A stretch of DNA of 64,000 bases from NCBI GenBank assembly GCA_045605385.1, contig JAZUPW010000020.1:1-64000 (forward strand). The letters run 5' to 3'. Shown piece by piece: positions 22,241 to 31,455 of this stretch. The notes below the pieces were generated by a model that ran no database searches, was not told where the DNA came from, and saw only the letters and a program-made list of their open reading frames with translations. A program made the translations under genes and the position numbers. This stretch comes from SIG607 sp045605385. Lineage in GTDB: Bacteria > Bacillota > Clostridia > Oscillospirales > Acutalibacteraceae. Numbering within the stretch: the first letter of the stretch is position 1; the number at the start of each line of letters is the position of its first letter.

Positions 22241-24121
22241 TTAATAAGAATTTCTTAATGGAACGTCGGGATACTTAATGGTAGTGGGGGTATCAGGTGC
22301 ATATTCGCTGCCCGCTGTAGCCATCTGGCTGTTTATAGCGGCGGTCTGGTAAACCTTAACCGAATCAACGTAGGTTTCGTAATAATCCTCGTGTTCCTCT
22401 ACTTTATAAGTAGCACCGTATGATGCATCACCCATACCGCAAGAAAGAATGGTATACAACATAATGCTGTGAAGCGAAACGCTCATTTCATCGGCATAAT
22501 CATAGGTAACGTAAGATTTACCGTCAAGAGCAAACTTCATACAGGTGTTATCCCAATAGAATGAATAGGTGTGCCAGTCTTCGCTAAGGTTTCCCCCGTA
22601 ACGTTCGGTATCAAACCCAACCGACTTGTTGTTATCTTTGGTATTATATCGGGCAACACCGTCCATAGAGTTGTGGGTGGTACGCGAAGTCTGACCGTCG
22701 GTAGAATATTCTGTCCACCATCGGTGAACGTTAGAAGCAAACCAGGTATTTGAACCAAAGTTTTCAACAAGGTCAACTTCTGTAAAGCATGATCTTCCCA
22801 TATCTCCGTAACGGGTTTTATGAAGTTGTTCACCCGCGCCGTTCAGCCAATAACTTACACAAACCGGTTTTTGGGGTAATTTTGATTTTACCTCCCAAAT
22901 ACCGTAACGCATAATCATGGAATTAAAGGTTGAAGCGTATGTGCCCAAGAAGTCGTTACCCACGCGCAAAGCAGACATAACAAGCGCACCGTCGGCCTGA
23001 TAAACCATTTTTCGGGGAATATCATTGCCCTTATCGGTTTTAAAAGCACTGCTCAGGTTAGTAGGTGTTACTTTATAAGTTTTACCGCCAAGATTAGAGG
23101 TGCCCGTACGGTAATTGGAGCTATTATAATCGCCCCATACGGCTGTGTTTACGGTACTGCCCTCAAACTCATCAACAAAATTAAGCGTGTAAATATCTTT
23201 TTCTTCACTTGTGTACTTACCGTTTATAACGTAGCCATCTGTAAAAGAAAAGCCTTCACCCTCTTTAGACGCCTTTACAAGGTCGTTTAAATGCTTAACG
23301 GCGCGGTAAGTTGCAAGATCACTTCCGCCCTTTATAACAAGTTTTGTGCCAACAACTTTAATAATGTAATTATCGCCTTCAACAGTTACACTTTTGCTTT
23401 CTTCGCGCGAAGTATCGCCAATAAGAACTTCGTTGGTTACTTCAGGATCAATATCTTCAATATAATCCATATTAAGCCCGTTAAGAGAGAAAATTTTTAT
23501 AAGTTCTTCAACTTCCATACCAACAATATACGACATCTTTGTTGGTTTAACAACCGTAAAGAAACCAAGATTCACACCCGCAACGTAAGCGTTTAAAGTT
23601 TTAACGTCGGGCTGATATAAAAACTCATAATCTGTTCTTATAAGCGACCAATCTTCAATTTTAGTACAGAAAGTTTTAACAAACCAATCACAAGCGGTTG
23701 CCACCATTTCATCGTTGGTAGCCTGAATACATATCTTGTTATTAATAACCTTAACAACAAAATCGTAACTGTTGTTTCCGCGGCTTGAAGTAAGTACTTC
23801 TAAAGCCTGTGCCGATTCTTCTCGGTTGGTGTTACCAACAAGAATTTCACAAGTACCCTCAACCGCCTCTACAACGCCGTCCTTTGCCATAGAAGCTTTA
23901 GCATTAAAGTTTTCTTTAATAGCAGTTCTTATACTTTTAGCAGCATCGCCAACAACTTCCGAAGAATCTTCAGCGCGTATTATAGCATAATTAAATCTAC
24001 CTTCTTGGTCAATATCAGCCGAAAGCGTAGCCCTTGAGCCAATAGTTACGCTGCATCCCGAAAGGACGGTAAGAGTTAACGCAAAACAAAGTATTAAGCT
24101 TATAATATTTTTAATTTTCAT
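22241..24121 (-). CDS. GH16-like glycoside hydrolase lipoprotein, cassette 1, 626 aa
   Basis: The lipoprotein signal has lipobox LSGC (Cys23). Two related alpha/beta domains follow (about 35-165 and 190-300), each with a strand-turn of the type E(I/V)L(I/V)G(N/D)T(N/S)REES. They recall the non-catalytic N-terminal domain of some hexosaminidases and glucuronidases. A GH16-like beta-jelly-roll domain covers about 315-600. The active-site strand reads E448-V-D-L-V-E453, the ExDxxE motif of laminarinase-type GH16, flanked by WLNGAGE and NVHRWW. GH16 enzymes cut beta-1,3/1,4-glucans or galactans, so this is probably a membrane-tethered endo-glycanase; the substrate is unknown. The start at 24121 is chosen, not the ATG four codons upstream, because all six paralogues share AAAGGA(T/A/C)GG about 10 bases before this position. 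It lies 19 bp behind the large gene and must be co-transcribed with it. Confidence 0.8.
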   Translation of the reverse strand: MKIKNIISLILCFALTLTVLSGCSVTIGSRATLSADIDQEGRFNYAIIRAEDSSEVVGDAAKSIRTAIKENFNAKASMAKDGVVEAVEGTCEILVGNTNREESAQALEVLTSSRGNNSYDFVVKVINNKICIQATNDEMVATACDWFVKTFCTKIEDWSLIRTDYEFLYQPDVKTLNAYVAGVNLGFFTVVKPTKMSYIVGMEVEELIKIFSLNGLNMDYIEDIDPEVTNEVLIGDTSREESKSVTVEGDNYIIKVVGTKLVIKGGSDLATYRAVKHLNDLVKASKEGEGFSFTDGYVINGKYTSEEKDIYTLNFVDEFEGSTVNTAVWGDYNSSNYRTGTSNLGGKTYKVTPTNLSSAFKTDKGNDIPRKMVYQADGALVMSALRVGNDFLGTYASTFNSMIMRYGIWEVKSKLPQKPVCVSYWLNGAGEQLHKTRYGDMGRSCFTEVDLVENFGSNTWFASNVHRWWTEYSTDGQTSRTTHNSMDGVARYNTKDNNKSVGFDTERYGGNLSEDWHTYSFYWDNTCMKFALDGKSYVTYDYADEMSVSLHSIMLYTILSCGMGDASYGATYKVEEHEDYYETYVDSVKVYQTAAINSQMATAGSEYAPDTPTTIKYPDVPLRNSY

Positions 24122-24140
24122 TATACTTACCATCCTTTCC

Positions 24141-27100
24141 TTAAACTTTTTTAGCCTTTCGTTTTTTCACAATAAGCAAAACAGTAATTCCTGCAACAAT
24201 AATCAACAATGCGCCGCCTATAATTAAATAAGGCAGAATGTTAATAGTTTTTACGTAAAGTGAATCATCAAGAATAGAATTTACGTCAATTACAACGGCA
24301 GGAACGTCTATAAGATTACCGTTTGCGTCGCGAAGCGCCGGTACGTATTCAGTAAACTGAACGGGCTTTGAAAGCGGTGTATCTTTGTCAACCCGTTCAA
24401 ACACTACGTCATCAATAAATATTTCACAGTAACCGGGTGTCTGAACCGAAAGATTTAATTCAACCGCATTAAAGGTGTAACTTACGGTATGCCATTCACC
24501 GTCGGTTAAATCCTTTATAGCAACAATCGGGTAATAATCACCCGAAGTAGCCCACGGATAATACGGGCTCTTGCAAGAAGCAAACTTAACAGCGCCGTCT
24601 GTCTGGAAATGTTTTCCAAGTTTCACCTTCATAGTAACTGTATAGCGTTCACCAACCGTAAGTGATAAATCCTGAGTTAATATCTGAGCATTTTCAAAAT
24701 GCATTGTTGTGCCTTTTCTGTGAAGCGAGTATCTGCCGGAAGCAACGTTATCTGCAGAATTGCCTTCTTTTTGGCTGTCGTAGTGTTCCCAGTCAAAGTC
24801 AAGATTAGAATAATCGGCATAAGTACCCATTAAAGCCTCGTAACCGCTATCAAAATCCTGAACCGTTTTAATTCTTACAAAAGTAGCCTTAACGGTCATT
24901 TTTTCTTCGCTGAACACCATTTTTTCGGGTGTAAGCTCCGCCTGATTACCACTTGCATCGAAATATGTATAACCTATAAATATATGATTATCCATAGTAG
25001 GAGCTTTAGGCAGTTTATTTGCAAAACTGCTACCCAGTTTTCCTGTTACGTACATAGGCACACCCTTGCAACCGCCGTTATCAACAATATAGCCCGTGTG
25101 TCCTTCAGGCAGGGTTTCAATTACAATATCATCAATATAGATAATACCGTCGTGACCTGTGTTAATTGCTAAATATAAATAGTTGGCATTTTCTTTGCAC
25201 TTAGAAGCATCTATTATAAGCGCGCCGTTTTTCCAAACGCCTTTTTCTTCCATAATACCAACAACATAATTATCGGTAAGACTTACAACGTTGTGGAAAT
25301 AGTTGTACTGTGAAGCACCCGCTAAAGAAATTTTTAAATCTCTTGCAGGACTCTTTTCAATATAATACTTAAAGTTAACAACGTACTTCTTAGCGGGATC
25401 AAGGTCGTATCTTACTGTTTTTTCACCCAACACCAAATAGCCTGTATTGTAATTGTTGGTTATTTCCATTTCACGAACAACTTTAACAGATCCTTTGCCC
25501 GAAGCACTCTTACCGTCGGTAACAACTTCTACACCTCTGCCAAACTGGAACCAACCGCTGTTATTTATTATATTATAATTCTCAAAATCTACAATTACTT
25601 TACTGCTCTTTTCATAGCCTGCATAAACGGTTAAAGCCTCGGCTTTATCGAATACCGTTTGTGTAAAAGGTACGGTACACTCTTTGTCTGTAAACCAACC
25701 TATAAAGTTGTAACCGAACTTGGCAGGAAGGGTTTCGGGTTTCGCTATTTCCTTTCCAAGCGTACCCTTTATAAATTCATTGTATTCGCCGTTTTGTCCG
25801 TCATAAGTAATGTAAGGTTTATCAATTTTTTCAATAGTAACGTTATCAAAATCAACACTTACAACTCTGCCCGTATCGGTAGTTTTACAGTTATCCCCTG
25901 CAAACATTACGTAAAGCCATTTCCCCGTTTCGTTTGCAAAGTTTGTAAATATAACAGTTTCAGCCTTAGTCCATTCTTTTGTATTGGCAGAAACTTTCTG
26001 TACAGAACCGCTATACTCCGTTCTTGCTGATGTTTCCCATATATTAGAAGAATTGGCTGTTGCAAAACGTATTGTGGCATCGGTATTAGAAATTTCTGCC
26101 GATTTATAATAATACGTAATCTTATATGCGGTGTTATTGTGAAGTTCTGCAATTTTTGCAATATGATCATAAGACGTGGTAATTCTGTCTTTAAAATACG
26201 TAGGATTACCCTTTTTGTCGGTCCCTCTTTGCTCATCCCCCACCAAAGTGAAGTTAAGCAAATTGTTGCCGTTTTCGTTGCTGAGTTTTAAGCACTTGCC
26301 AAACACAAAAGTGTTTGTAGAATAATACTGATAAGTATCAAAAGTAAGCGGAAGCGCAGTCCATCTTGCATAAACTTCAGTAACGCCTTCCTTTAAAGCG
26401 GTTTCGTTAAAGGGGTTATCGCAAACTATGTCGGTGTACCAACCAAGGAATGTGGCATCTGAGTTTTTAAGTGTGGGGAAATTAATTTTATCTCCCGAAT
26501 TACCTATCTGATACGCGCTTTCTACGCCTACAGCGTTTCCGTTAAAAATAATTGCCGATTGTGTAACTTCATTAACTACAATATTATCAATGCTTAACTT
26601 AATTTCTGTTTCTTTGCTGTTTAAAACAGGCGCAAAAACAAAGTAAAGGTCATCTGGAATATTATCGAAATTACTTTTTGAAAATGCTGTTGTTAAAATA
26701 ACGCTTTTCTTTATCCAACCCTTACCAACATCATCTTTACTTATAACACACTGTGCCGATGAATACTCAACAATAGGTGCTTCATAAATATTAAAACCGT
26801 GGGTTGTAAGCATTTTAATATTTGCATCGCTGTTAGCAGAATTAACCTTAACGTAGAAACTTATTTCATAAGTAGTCTTATCTTTAAGGTCGTAAACAAG
26901 CGAAGCCTGATGCGCCGTATTCCCAACCTTTTCATACATAAGCGCACCCTTGTTATCTATTACCTTGTCACCGTCAAAATTCCATACAAGAGCATAGTTA
27001 TCGTCATATCCCGCTCCCTGAGTCTTATCAACATCAAGGCTATACGCCGCAAACGATAATTCATTTGGCTTATTGTAGTTTCTGAAATTCTGAACAATGC

Positions 27101-29126
27101 CGCCCCACTTAGCATACACTACAATTGGATTTCTTGTAAATTCAGTACCCTCAAAAGGAATGCTGAGTTCTGCATCGCTATACCAACCGAAAAATTTAAG
27201 GCCGTTGTTGTAAGGAACGTATTCCTCAATTTTTTCGCCTCTGTTTCCAATAACAACGTTATCGGCATCACCGTTGTTTTGTTTGTAAGTAATAGTAGAC
27301 TCATACGGCTGAACGGCAACCGTTTTCACGTTATCAAAATAAATAACGGTATCGCTGTTTTCAGAAAGCCCAAGAATGAAGAAAAACGCAGTACGGGAAG
27401 CAGAAGAGAATTTTGCCGTAATAGTAAATTCTCCCTTGTGCCATTCACCGTTTTTATCGGAAGCGGTTATTATCTCACTTGCGCCCTGTGTAGAAGCAAA
27501 GTTAACTCCCGATTCCCATATATTGTTAGCATTATTTGTCATAGGAATAACTGTAACAACCTGCGAATCGCTTATATTTTCAACAAAATAGTCAAAAGTA
27601 ACGGTATAAATCGTATCTTCAATTAAATCTATATGCTCTAAACTTAAAACCCTGTCCTGTGGGTTCGCATATCTTTGTGCAGCATTATAACTATCGGCAT
27701 TTTCAGAATCACTTACCATTTCAGCATCCCAGTCAAGTTTTATCACCTTGCCGAAACCGTTATTTGTAGAATCATCAACTTTGCTTAACATACTGCCGAA
27801 ATAATAGCTGTTTGATTTACGCTTAACTTCCTTACCGGTTGAAGACGTTGCGCTAATAACGCTGTAAGCATCCCTTGTATAATTTTCAAAGTCTTCAATC
27901 TGTTCCGGTATTTCACCCTGCCATTTTGAATAAACGCTGTAACTTGTATATCCAAATTCTTTAGCAGAATATTCTTCGGAATAACTTTCAGTTGTATACC
28001 AACCCATAAACCACTGTGCAGCAGGATTATTAAGTGTATCTACGGGGTCGGTAGGATATACTATTTCCTCCCCCGCAAGACCGCTTACCGTATAGGGTTC
28101 ACCACCGTTTAAAGTGTCTACAAAGGTAACCGTTACTGGTGCTTTCCAGGCAGAATAAACGGTTTGAATATCACTATGAAAAGTAATTCCTTCTGCAGTT
28201 TCGGTTCTTGCATAGTCCTTGTACCAACCACTGAACTCGTGTTCGGCATTTTCGCTTGTAAGAACGGGAAGTTGAACCTGCTCACCAATATTGCCTGTTA
28301 TTACGGTAGTAGTACCGTAATATTCATCTACAAGTTTTACCGCGCCCTGTTCTGTTCCAAGTCTTGTAACGGTAACGTCATCTACAACAAATTCCACACC
28401 GTAAACGGTTTTAGCATAAAAACCCAAAGCAGGGCTCCCCGCGCCTAAATCAGCAGGGGTAGAAAAAACGTATGTAAGTTCGTGCTGTTGGTTACCTACG
28501 GTATAGGTTCTTACGTCATTACCGTTAAAAACAGTATACTCAGCGCTGTTTTTCTTGTTTTCGGGAACTCTGTCTACACTGAAAACATTTGAAATAACGG
28601 TATTCATACTGTTAACGGTATTTCCCGAATTACTTCCCGTACCTGCGACAAAACCGTAACCAAGTTTAAGGTTAGCATCGTTAACCGCAGTTATACTGTT
28701 AGTTAAAACCGGCGCAGAAACAACACTTAGTTTGAAGGAAACAACGTAATTAGACGAAGGCTCTAAAACAAAAACACCGTTGTTATTATTTAAACGGTAA
28801 CCGCCCGAAGTAGCCCATCCAACCGCATTAGTGTGTTTCCAGCCAACACCCGTTACACCGTTAGAAGCATTGAACACCTTTAAGGCCCAACTTGCACAGC
28901 CAATGCCGTCACCGCCGCGTATCATATTAAGGCTATTGGCGGCAGTATCGTTTACCATTACAGGATTTTCACTTTCCTCAAAAGAAAAAACAACACTTGT
29001 TTCTTTTTCAAAAGGAAGCGTTGCAGCAGAAGCGGCAAACTGAATTGGCACAAAAACTGCACTCAGAACAATTGCTAAACCGCAAACAACTGCTAACAGT
29101 TTAGTAAGGTAATTTCTTTTCGCCAT
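24141..29126 (-). CDS. Membrane-anchored multimodular surface protein, cassette 1, 1661 aa
   Basis: The signal peptide ends near residue 35 (AASAA). Six beta-sandwich modules, about 160-220 residues each, look like CBM4/9-type carbohydrate-binding folds (strands such as YTVTFDYFVEN and IYFDNV). Between them lie six InlB/Flg_new repeats of about 70 residues (about 262-330, 331-405, 612-678, 860-928, 1107-1178 and a degenerate one at 1343-1420) with the core GWYxDxxxxxPFxxTxF...VYAKW. The last module ends in EFTEYVPALRDANGNL. It is followed by one transmembrane helix (about 1632-1652) and a basic tail, KKRKAKKV. There is no LPXTG. The likely role is a cell-surface arm that binds a polysaccharide for the GH16 partner encoded next. 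AAGGAGATTTAACC precedes the ATG. Confidence 0.75.
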   Translation of the reverse strand: MAKRNYLTKLLAVVCGLAIVLSAVFVPIQFAASAATLPFEKETSVVFSFEESENPVMVNDTAANSLNMIRGGDGIGCASWALKVFNASNGVTGVGWKHTNAVGWATSGGYRLNNNNGVFVLEPSSNYVVSFKLSVVSAPVLTNSITAVNDANLKLGYGFVAGTGSNSGNTVNSMNTVISNVFSVDRVPENKKNSAEYTVFNGNDVRTYTVGNQQHELTYVFSTPADLGAGSPALGFYAKTVYGVEFVVDDVTVTRLGTEQGAVKLVDEYYGTTTVITGNIGEQVQLPVLTSENAEHEFSGWYKDYARTETAEGITFHSDIQTVYSAWKAPVTVTFVDTLNGGEPYTVSGLAGEEIVYPTDPVDTLNNPAAQWFMGWYTTESYSEEYSAKEFGYTSYSVYSKWQGEIPEQIEDFENYTRDAYSVISATSSTGKEVKRKSNSYYFGSMLSKVDDSTNNGFGKVIKLDWDAEMVSDSENADSYNAAQRYANPQDRVLSLEHIDLIEDTIYTVTFDYFVENISDSQVVTVIPMTNNANNIWESGVNFASTQGASEIITASDKNGEWHKGEFTITAKFSSASRTAFFFILGLSENSDTVIYFDNVKTVAVQPYESTITYKQNNGDADNVVIGNRGEKIEEYVPYNNGLKFFGWYSDAELSIPFEGTEFTRNPIVVYAKWGGIVQNFRNYNKPNELSFAAYSLDVDKTQGAGYDDNYALVWNFDGDKVIDNKGALMYEKVGNTAHQASLVYDLKDKTTYEISFYVKVNSANSDANIKMLTTHGFNIYEAPIVEYSSAQCVISKDDVGKGWIKKSVILTTAFSKSNFDNIPDDLYFVFAPVLNSKETEIKLSIDNIVVNEVTQSAIIFNGNAVGVESAYQIGNSGDKINFPTLKNSDATFLGWYTDIVCDNPFNETALKEGVTEVYARWTALPLTFDTYQYYSTNTFVFGKCLKLSNENGNNLLNFTLVGDEQRGTDKKGNPTYFKDRITTSYDHIAKIAELHNNTAYKITYYYKSAEISNTDATIRFATANSSNIWETSARTEYSGSVQKVSANTKEWTKAETVIFTNFANETGKWLYVMFAGDNCKTTDTGRVVSVDFDNVTIEKIDKPYITYDGQNGEYNEFIKGTLGKEIAKPETLPAKFGYNFIGWFTDKECTVPFTQTVFDKAEALTVYAGYEKSSKVIVDFENYNIINNSGWFQFGRGVEVVTDGKSASGKGSVKVVREMEITNNYNTGYLVLGEKTVRYDLDPAKKYVVNFKYYIEKSPARDLKISLAGASQYNYFHNVVSLTDNYVVGIMEEKGVWKNGALIIDASKCKENANYLYLAINTGHDGIIYIDDIVIETLPEGHTGYIVDNGGCKGVPMYVTGKLGSSFANKLPKAPTMDNHIFIGYTYFDASGNQAELTPEKMVFSEEKMTVKATFVRIKTVQDFDSGYEALMGTYADYSNLDFDWEHYDSQKEGNSADNVASGRYSLHRKGTTMHFENAQILTQDLSLTVGERYTVTMKVKLGKHFQTDGAVKFASCKSPYYPWATSGDYYPIVAIKDLTDGEWHTVSYTFNAVELNLSVQTPGYCEIFIDDVVFERVDKDTPLSKPVQFTEYVPALRDANGNLIDVPAVVIDVNSILDDSLYVKTINILPYLIIGGALLIIVAGITVLLIVKKRKAKKV

Positions 29127-29173
29127 GGTTAAATCTCCTTAAAAGTTTTATAGTTTAATTCTTTGTATATTCT

Positions 29174-29202
29174 ATTGTATAGTAGCATAAATGAACACAC
29201 AA
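29174..29202 (-). promoter_or_regulatory. Putative promoter of cassette 1
   Basis: Minus-strand TTGTGT (29197-29202), 17-bp spacer, TACAAT (29174-29179), about 48 bp ahead of the large gene. Confidence 0.5.
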
Positions 29203-29276
29203 CACTTCACCATTGTTATAATACCATATTTACGTCTTATTTTATAGCACAATTTATACTTTTTTTTGCACAAAAG

Positions 29277-29586
29277 CCAAAAACTTCCGAAACGGGTCTT
29301 GTCCTTAGGAATAAATAGGTTTTTCTGATAAATTTGAACGCTTTCTTATTTTAAAACACAGTAAGACACAAAGTATTACTGTATTTTTGCAACTTCGAAA
29401 TCGAATCAAATTTATTCATACAAAACTGCAAAGCACCTAAAGAAGAAAAATTTTTAGTGGGATAAAAGGCGAAAAGCCATGGTAACGCTTGACGCGTACC
29501 ACGGCTTTTTAACACATTAGAACACAAAAATTTACTTTTTTAGGCATTTTATCCCTAAGAACAACACCCGAATCGGAAGTTTTTTA
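29277..29586. repeat. MITE-like element with about 38-bp terminal inverted repeats
   Basis: The left end (from about 29277; aaaaacttccga...cgggt...cttagg) matches the reverse complement of the right end (to about 29586; cctaag...acccg..tcggaagttttt) over about 38 bp with roughly six mismatches. The interior, about 230 bp, has no gene and contains an IR pair gggataaaa/ttttatccc and a hairpin at 29472-29510. It fills the spacer between cassettes 1 and 2 and ends against the stop codon of the cassette 2 GH16 gene. No second copy is in the window. Confidence 0.7.
29472..29510 (-). terminator. Hairpin, possible terminator of cassette 2
   Basis: aaaagcc.tggtaacg pairs with cgtaccacggctttt (one mismatch, one bulge). 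It sits inside the MITE-like element about 80-115 bp past the cassette 2 stop codon. The T-tract on the minus strand (TTTTCGCCTTTT) is imperfect. Confidence 0.4.
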
Positions 29587-29588
29587 AT

Positions 29589-31436
29589 TTAATATTCACC
29601 CGTAACCGGATTATCGGGATATTTAATAACAGGCGCAACCTGTTTATATTTGCCCGAAAACTCAGCAGGGCCGGTTATCATCTGGCTGTTAAGTTCAGCG
29701 GTTTGATAAACCTTAATATTGTCTATATAAGCCTCAACGTATTCGGGATGTTCTTCAGGTTTCCAGGTTCTGCCGTATGTGGCGTCACCCATTCTGAAGT
29801 GAAGATTTATATAGTTAAGCAAACAGTGTACCGAAACACTTTCTTCCTGCTTATAGTCGTAGGTAACGAAAACCTTGCCGTCAAAGGCAAACTTCATACA
29901 TTCGTCATCCCAATACATACTGTAAGTATGGAAGTTTTCGGTAATATCTCCGCCCTCGCGTTCAACGTCTACGTTATAGGATTTGTTGTTGCCCGCAACT
30001 TTATATTTCGCAACACCGTCCATAGAGTTATGAACGCCGTCGTTACCCCAACGGTGAACGTTAGCGGCAAACCAGGTCTGACTACCCATTGTTTCAATTA
30101 AGTCAACCTCGGTCATACACGCTCTTACAAAACCGCCGTCACGGTAAACGTAGTTTTGAGAACCCGCGCCGTTTAACCAATAAGACATACAGCCGGGTGT
30201 TAAACTCTGCTTACCTCTTACTTCCCATACACCGTATTTAAACATCATTGAAGTAAAGGTAGAAGCGTAGGTGCCTACAAAGTCTTTTTCATTAAGTTTA
30301 TATGTAGACATTACCAAGTTTCCGTCGGCAACATAAACGCTTTTATAGGGAAGATCTTTTCCGTAAGCGGTTGATTTATTAAGCACGTTGGCATACCAGT
30401 TTGTACCGCCAAGGCAAGATTTAGCAGTTCTGCCCGCCTGATAGTTGTAGTCGCCCCAAACGTCAAGGTCAAGCGTAGAACCGTTAAAGTCATCAAAGAA
30501 GTTAAGAGTATAAGTGTTTTCTTCTTTTTCATCGTACTTGCCGTTAATAACGTAACCGTCGGTCCAGTTTATAGGCTCTCCATTGGCTGTTTTGGCAACA
30601 AGTTCGTTAAGATACTTTATAGCACGATAGGTTGCAAGGTCGTTTCCGCCCTTTACAACAAGTTTAGTGCCAACAACTTTAATTACGTAATTGTCGCCTT
30701 CAACCGTTACACTTTTGCTTTCTTCACGGGTAGTATTGCCAATTAAAATTTCATATTTTTCTGCAGGGTCAATATCTTCAATATAATTTAAAGTAAGACC
30801 CGCTTTTTTATAGCCGTCTATAAACTTATCTACTTCCATACCAATAATGTACGACATTTCGGCAGGTTTAACAACTGTAAATAAGCCAAGATCCATTCCT
30901 GCAACAGTACATTCGTTACTTTCAGTTTCAGGCTGATACAAAAACTCATACTCTTCTCTTAACATAGACCAAGCGGTTAAGTCCTTACAAAAAGTCTGTG
31001 CAAACCATTCGCAGGCAACCACTATCATGTCGTCGTTAACAGCCTGAATACAAATCTGATTATCTATAACCTTAACAATAAAGTCAAAAGCGTTATTACT
31101 TCTTGCTTCACTTACTATTTTTTTAGCTTCAGCCGAAGCCGCGCGGTTAGTATCACCAATAAGAATTTCACAAGCGCCTTCTACCTCTTCAAGAACGTCG
31201 TCCTTAAGGGTAGAAACCTTGCAGTCAAAGTTTTCTCTTATAGCGCTGCGAATAACCTTTACACCGTCTTCAACGGTGGTAGAAGAATCTTTACCTCTTA
31301 TAAGCGAATAAATAAATCTGCCGTCTTCGCCTATGTGTGTAGGGATTGAAGCCGCCTGACCGCCCGAGCAAGAGCAAAGAACGGTAAGTATCATACAAAA
31401 ACAAACTATTAAGCAAATAATATTTTTAATTTTCAT
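29589..31436 (-). CDS. GH16-like glycoside hydrolase lipoprotein, cassette 2, 615 aa
   Basis: It has the same layout as the cassette 1 enzyme: a lipoprotein signal (Cys23, lipobox LCSC), two related alpha/beta domains (about 35-160, 190-300) and a GH16-like domain (about 310-595). The catalytic strand E443-V-D-L-I-E448 is intact. It differs from its five paralogues just before that strand: the RYGDxGRS segment is replaced by VYRDGGFVRA, which could alter substrate contacts next to the active site. The block SREESKSVTVEGDNYVIKV in domain 2 is conserved in all copies (TREES here). The start at 31436 is chosen because AAAGGATGG lies about 10 bases before it, although the frame opens four codons earlier. 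It is 19 bp behind its large partner gene. Confidence 0.8.
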   Translation of the reverse strand: MKIKNIICLIVCFCMILTVLCSCSGGQAASIPTHIGEDGRFIYSLIRGKDSSTTVEDGVKVIRSAIRENFDCKVSTLKDDVLEEVEGACEILIGDTNRAASAEAKKIVSEARSNNAFDFIVKVIDNQICIQAVNDDMIVVACEWFAQTFCKDLTAWSMLREEYEFLYQPETESNECTVAGMDLGLFTVVKPAEMSYIIGMEVDKFIDGYKKAGLTLNYIEDIDPAEKYEILIGNTTREESKSVTVEGDNYVIKVVGTKLVVKGGNDLATYRAIKYLNELVAKTANGEPINWTDGYVINGKYDEKEENTYTLNFFDDFNGSTLDLDVWGDYNYQAGRTAKSCLGGTNWYANVLNKSTAYGKDLPYKSVYVADGNLVMSTYKLNEKDFVGTYASTFTSMMFKYGVWEVRGKQSLTPGCMSYWLNGAGSQNYVYRDGGFVRACMTEVDLIETMGSQTWFAANVHRWGNDGVHNSMDGVAKYKVAGNNKSYNVDVEREGGDITENFHTYSMYWDDECMKFAFDGKVFVTYDYKQEESVSVHCLLNYINLHFRMGDATYGRTWKPEEHPEYVEAYIDNIKVYQTAELNSQMITGPAEFSGKYKQVAPVIKYPDNPVTGEY

Positions 31437-31455
31437 TGTTCTTACCATCCTTTCT

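Noticed and set aside
24141..29126. LPXTG sortase anchor in the large proteins
   Set aside because: No LPXTG-like motif lies before the C-terminal helix in any of the six; only a transmembrane helix with a basic tail is visible.
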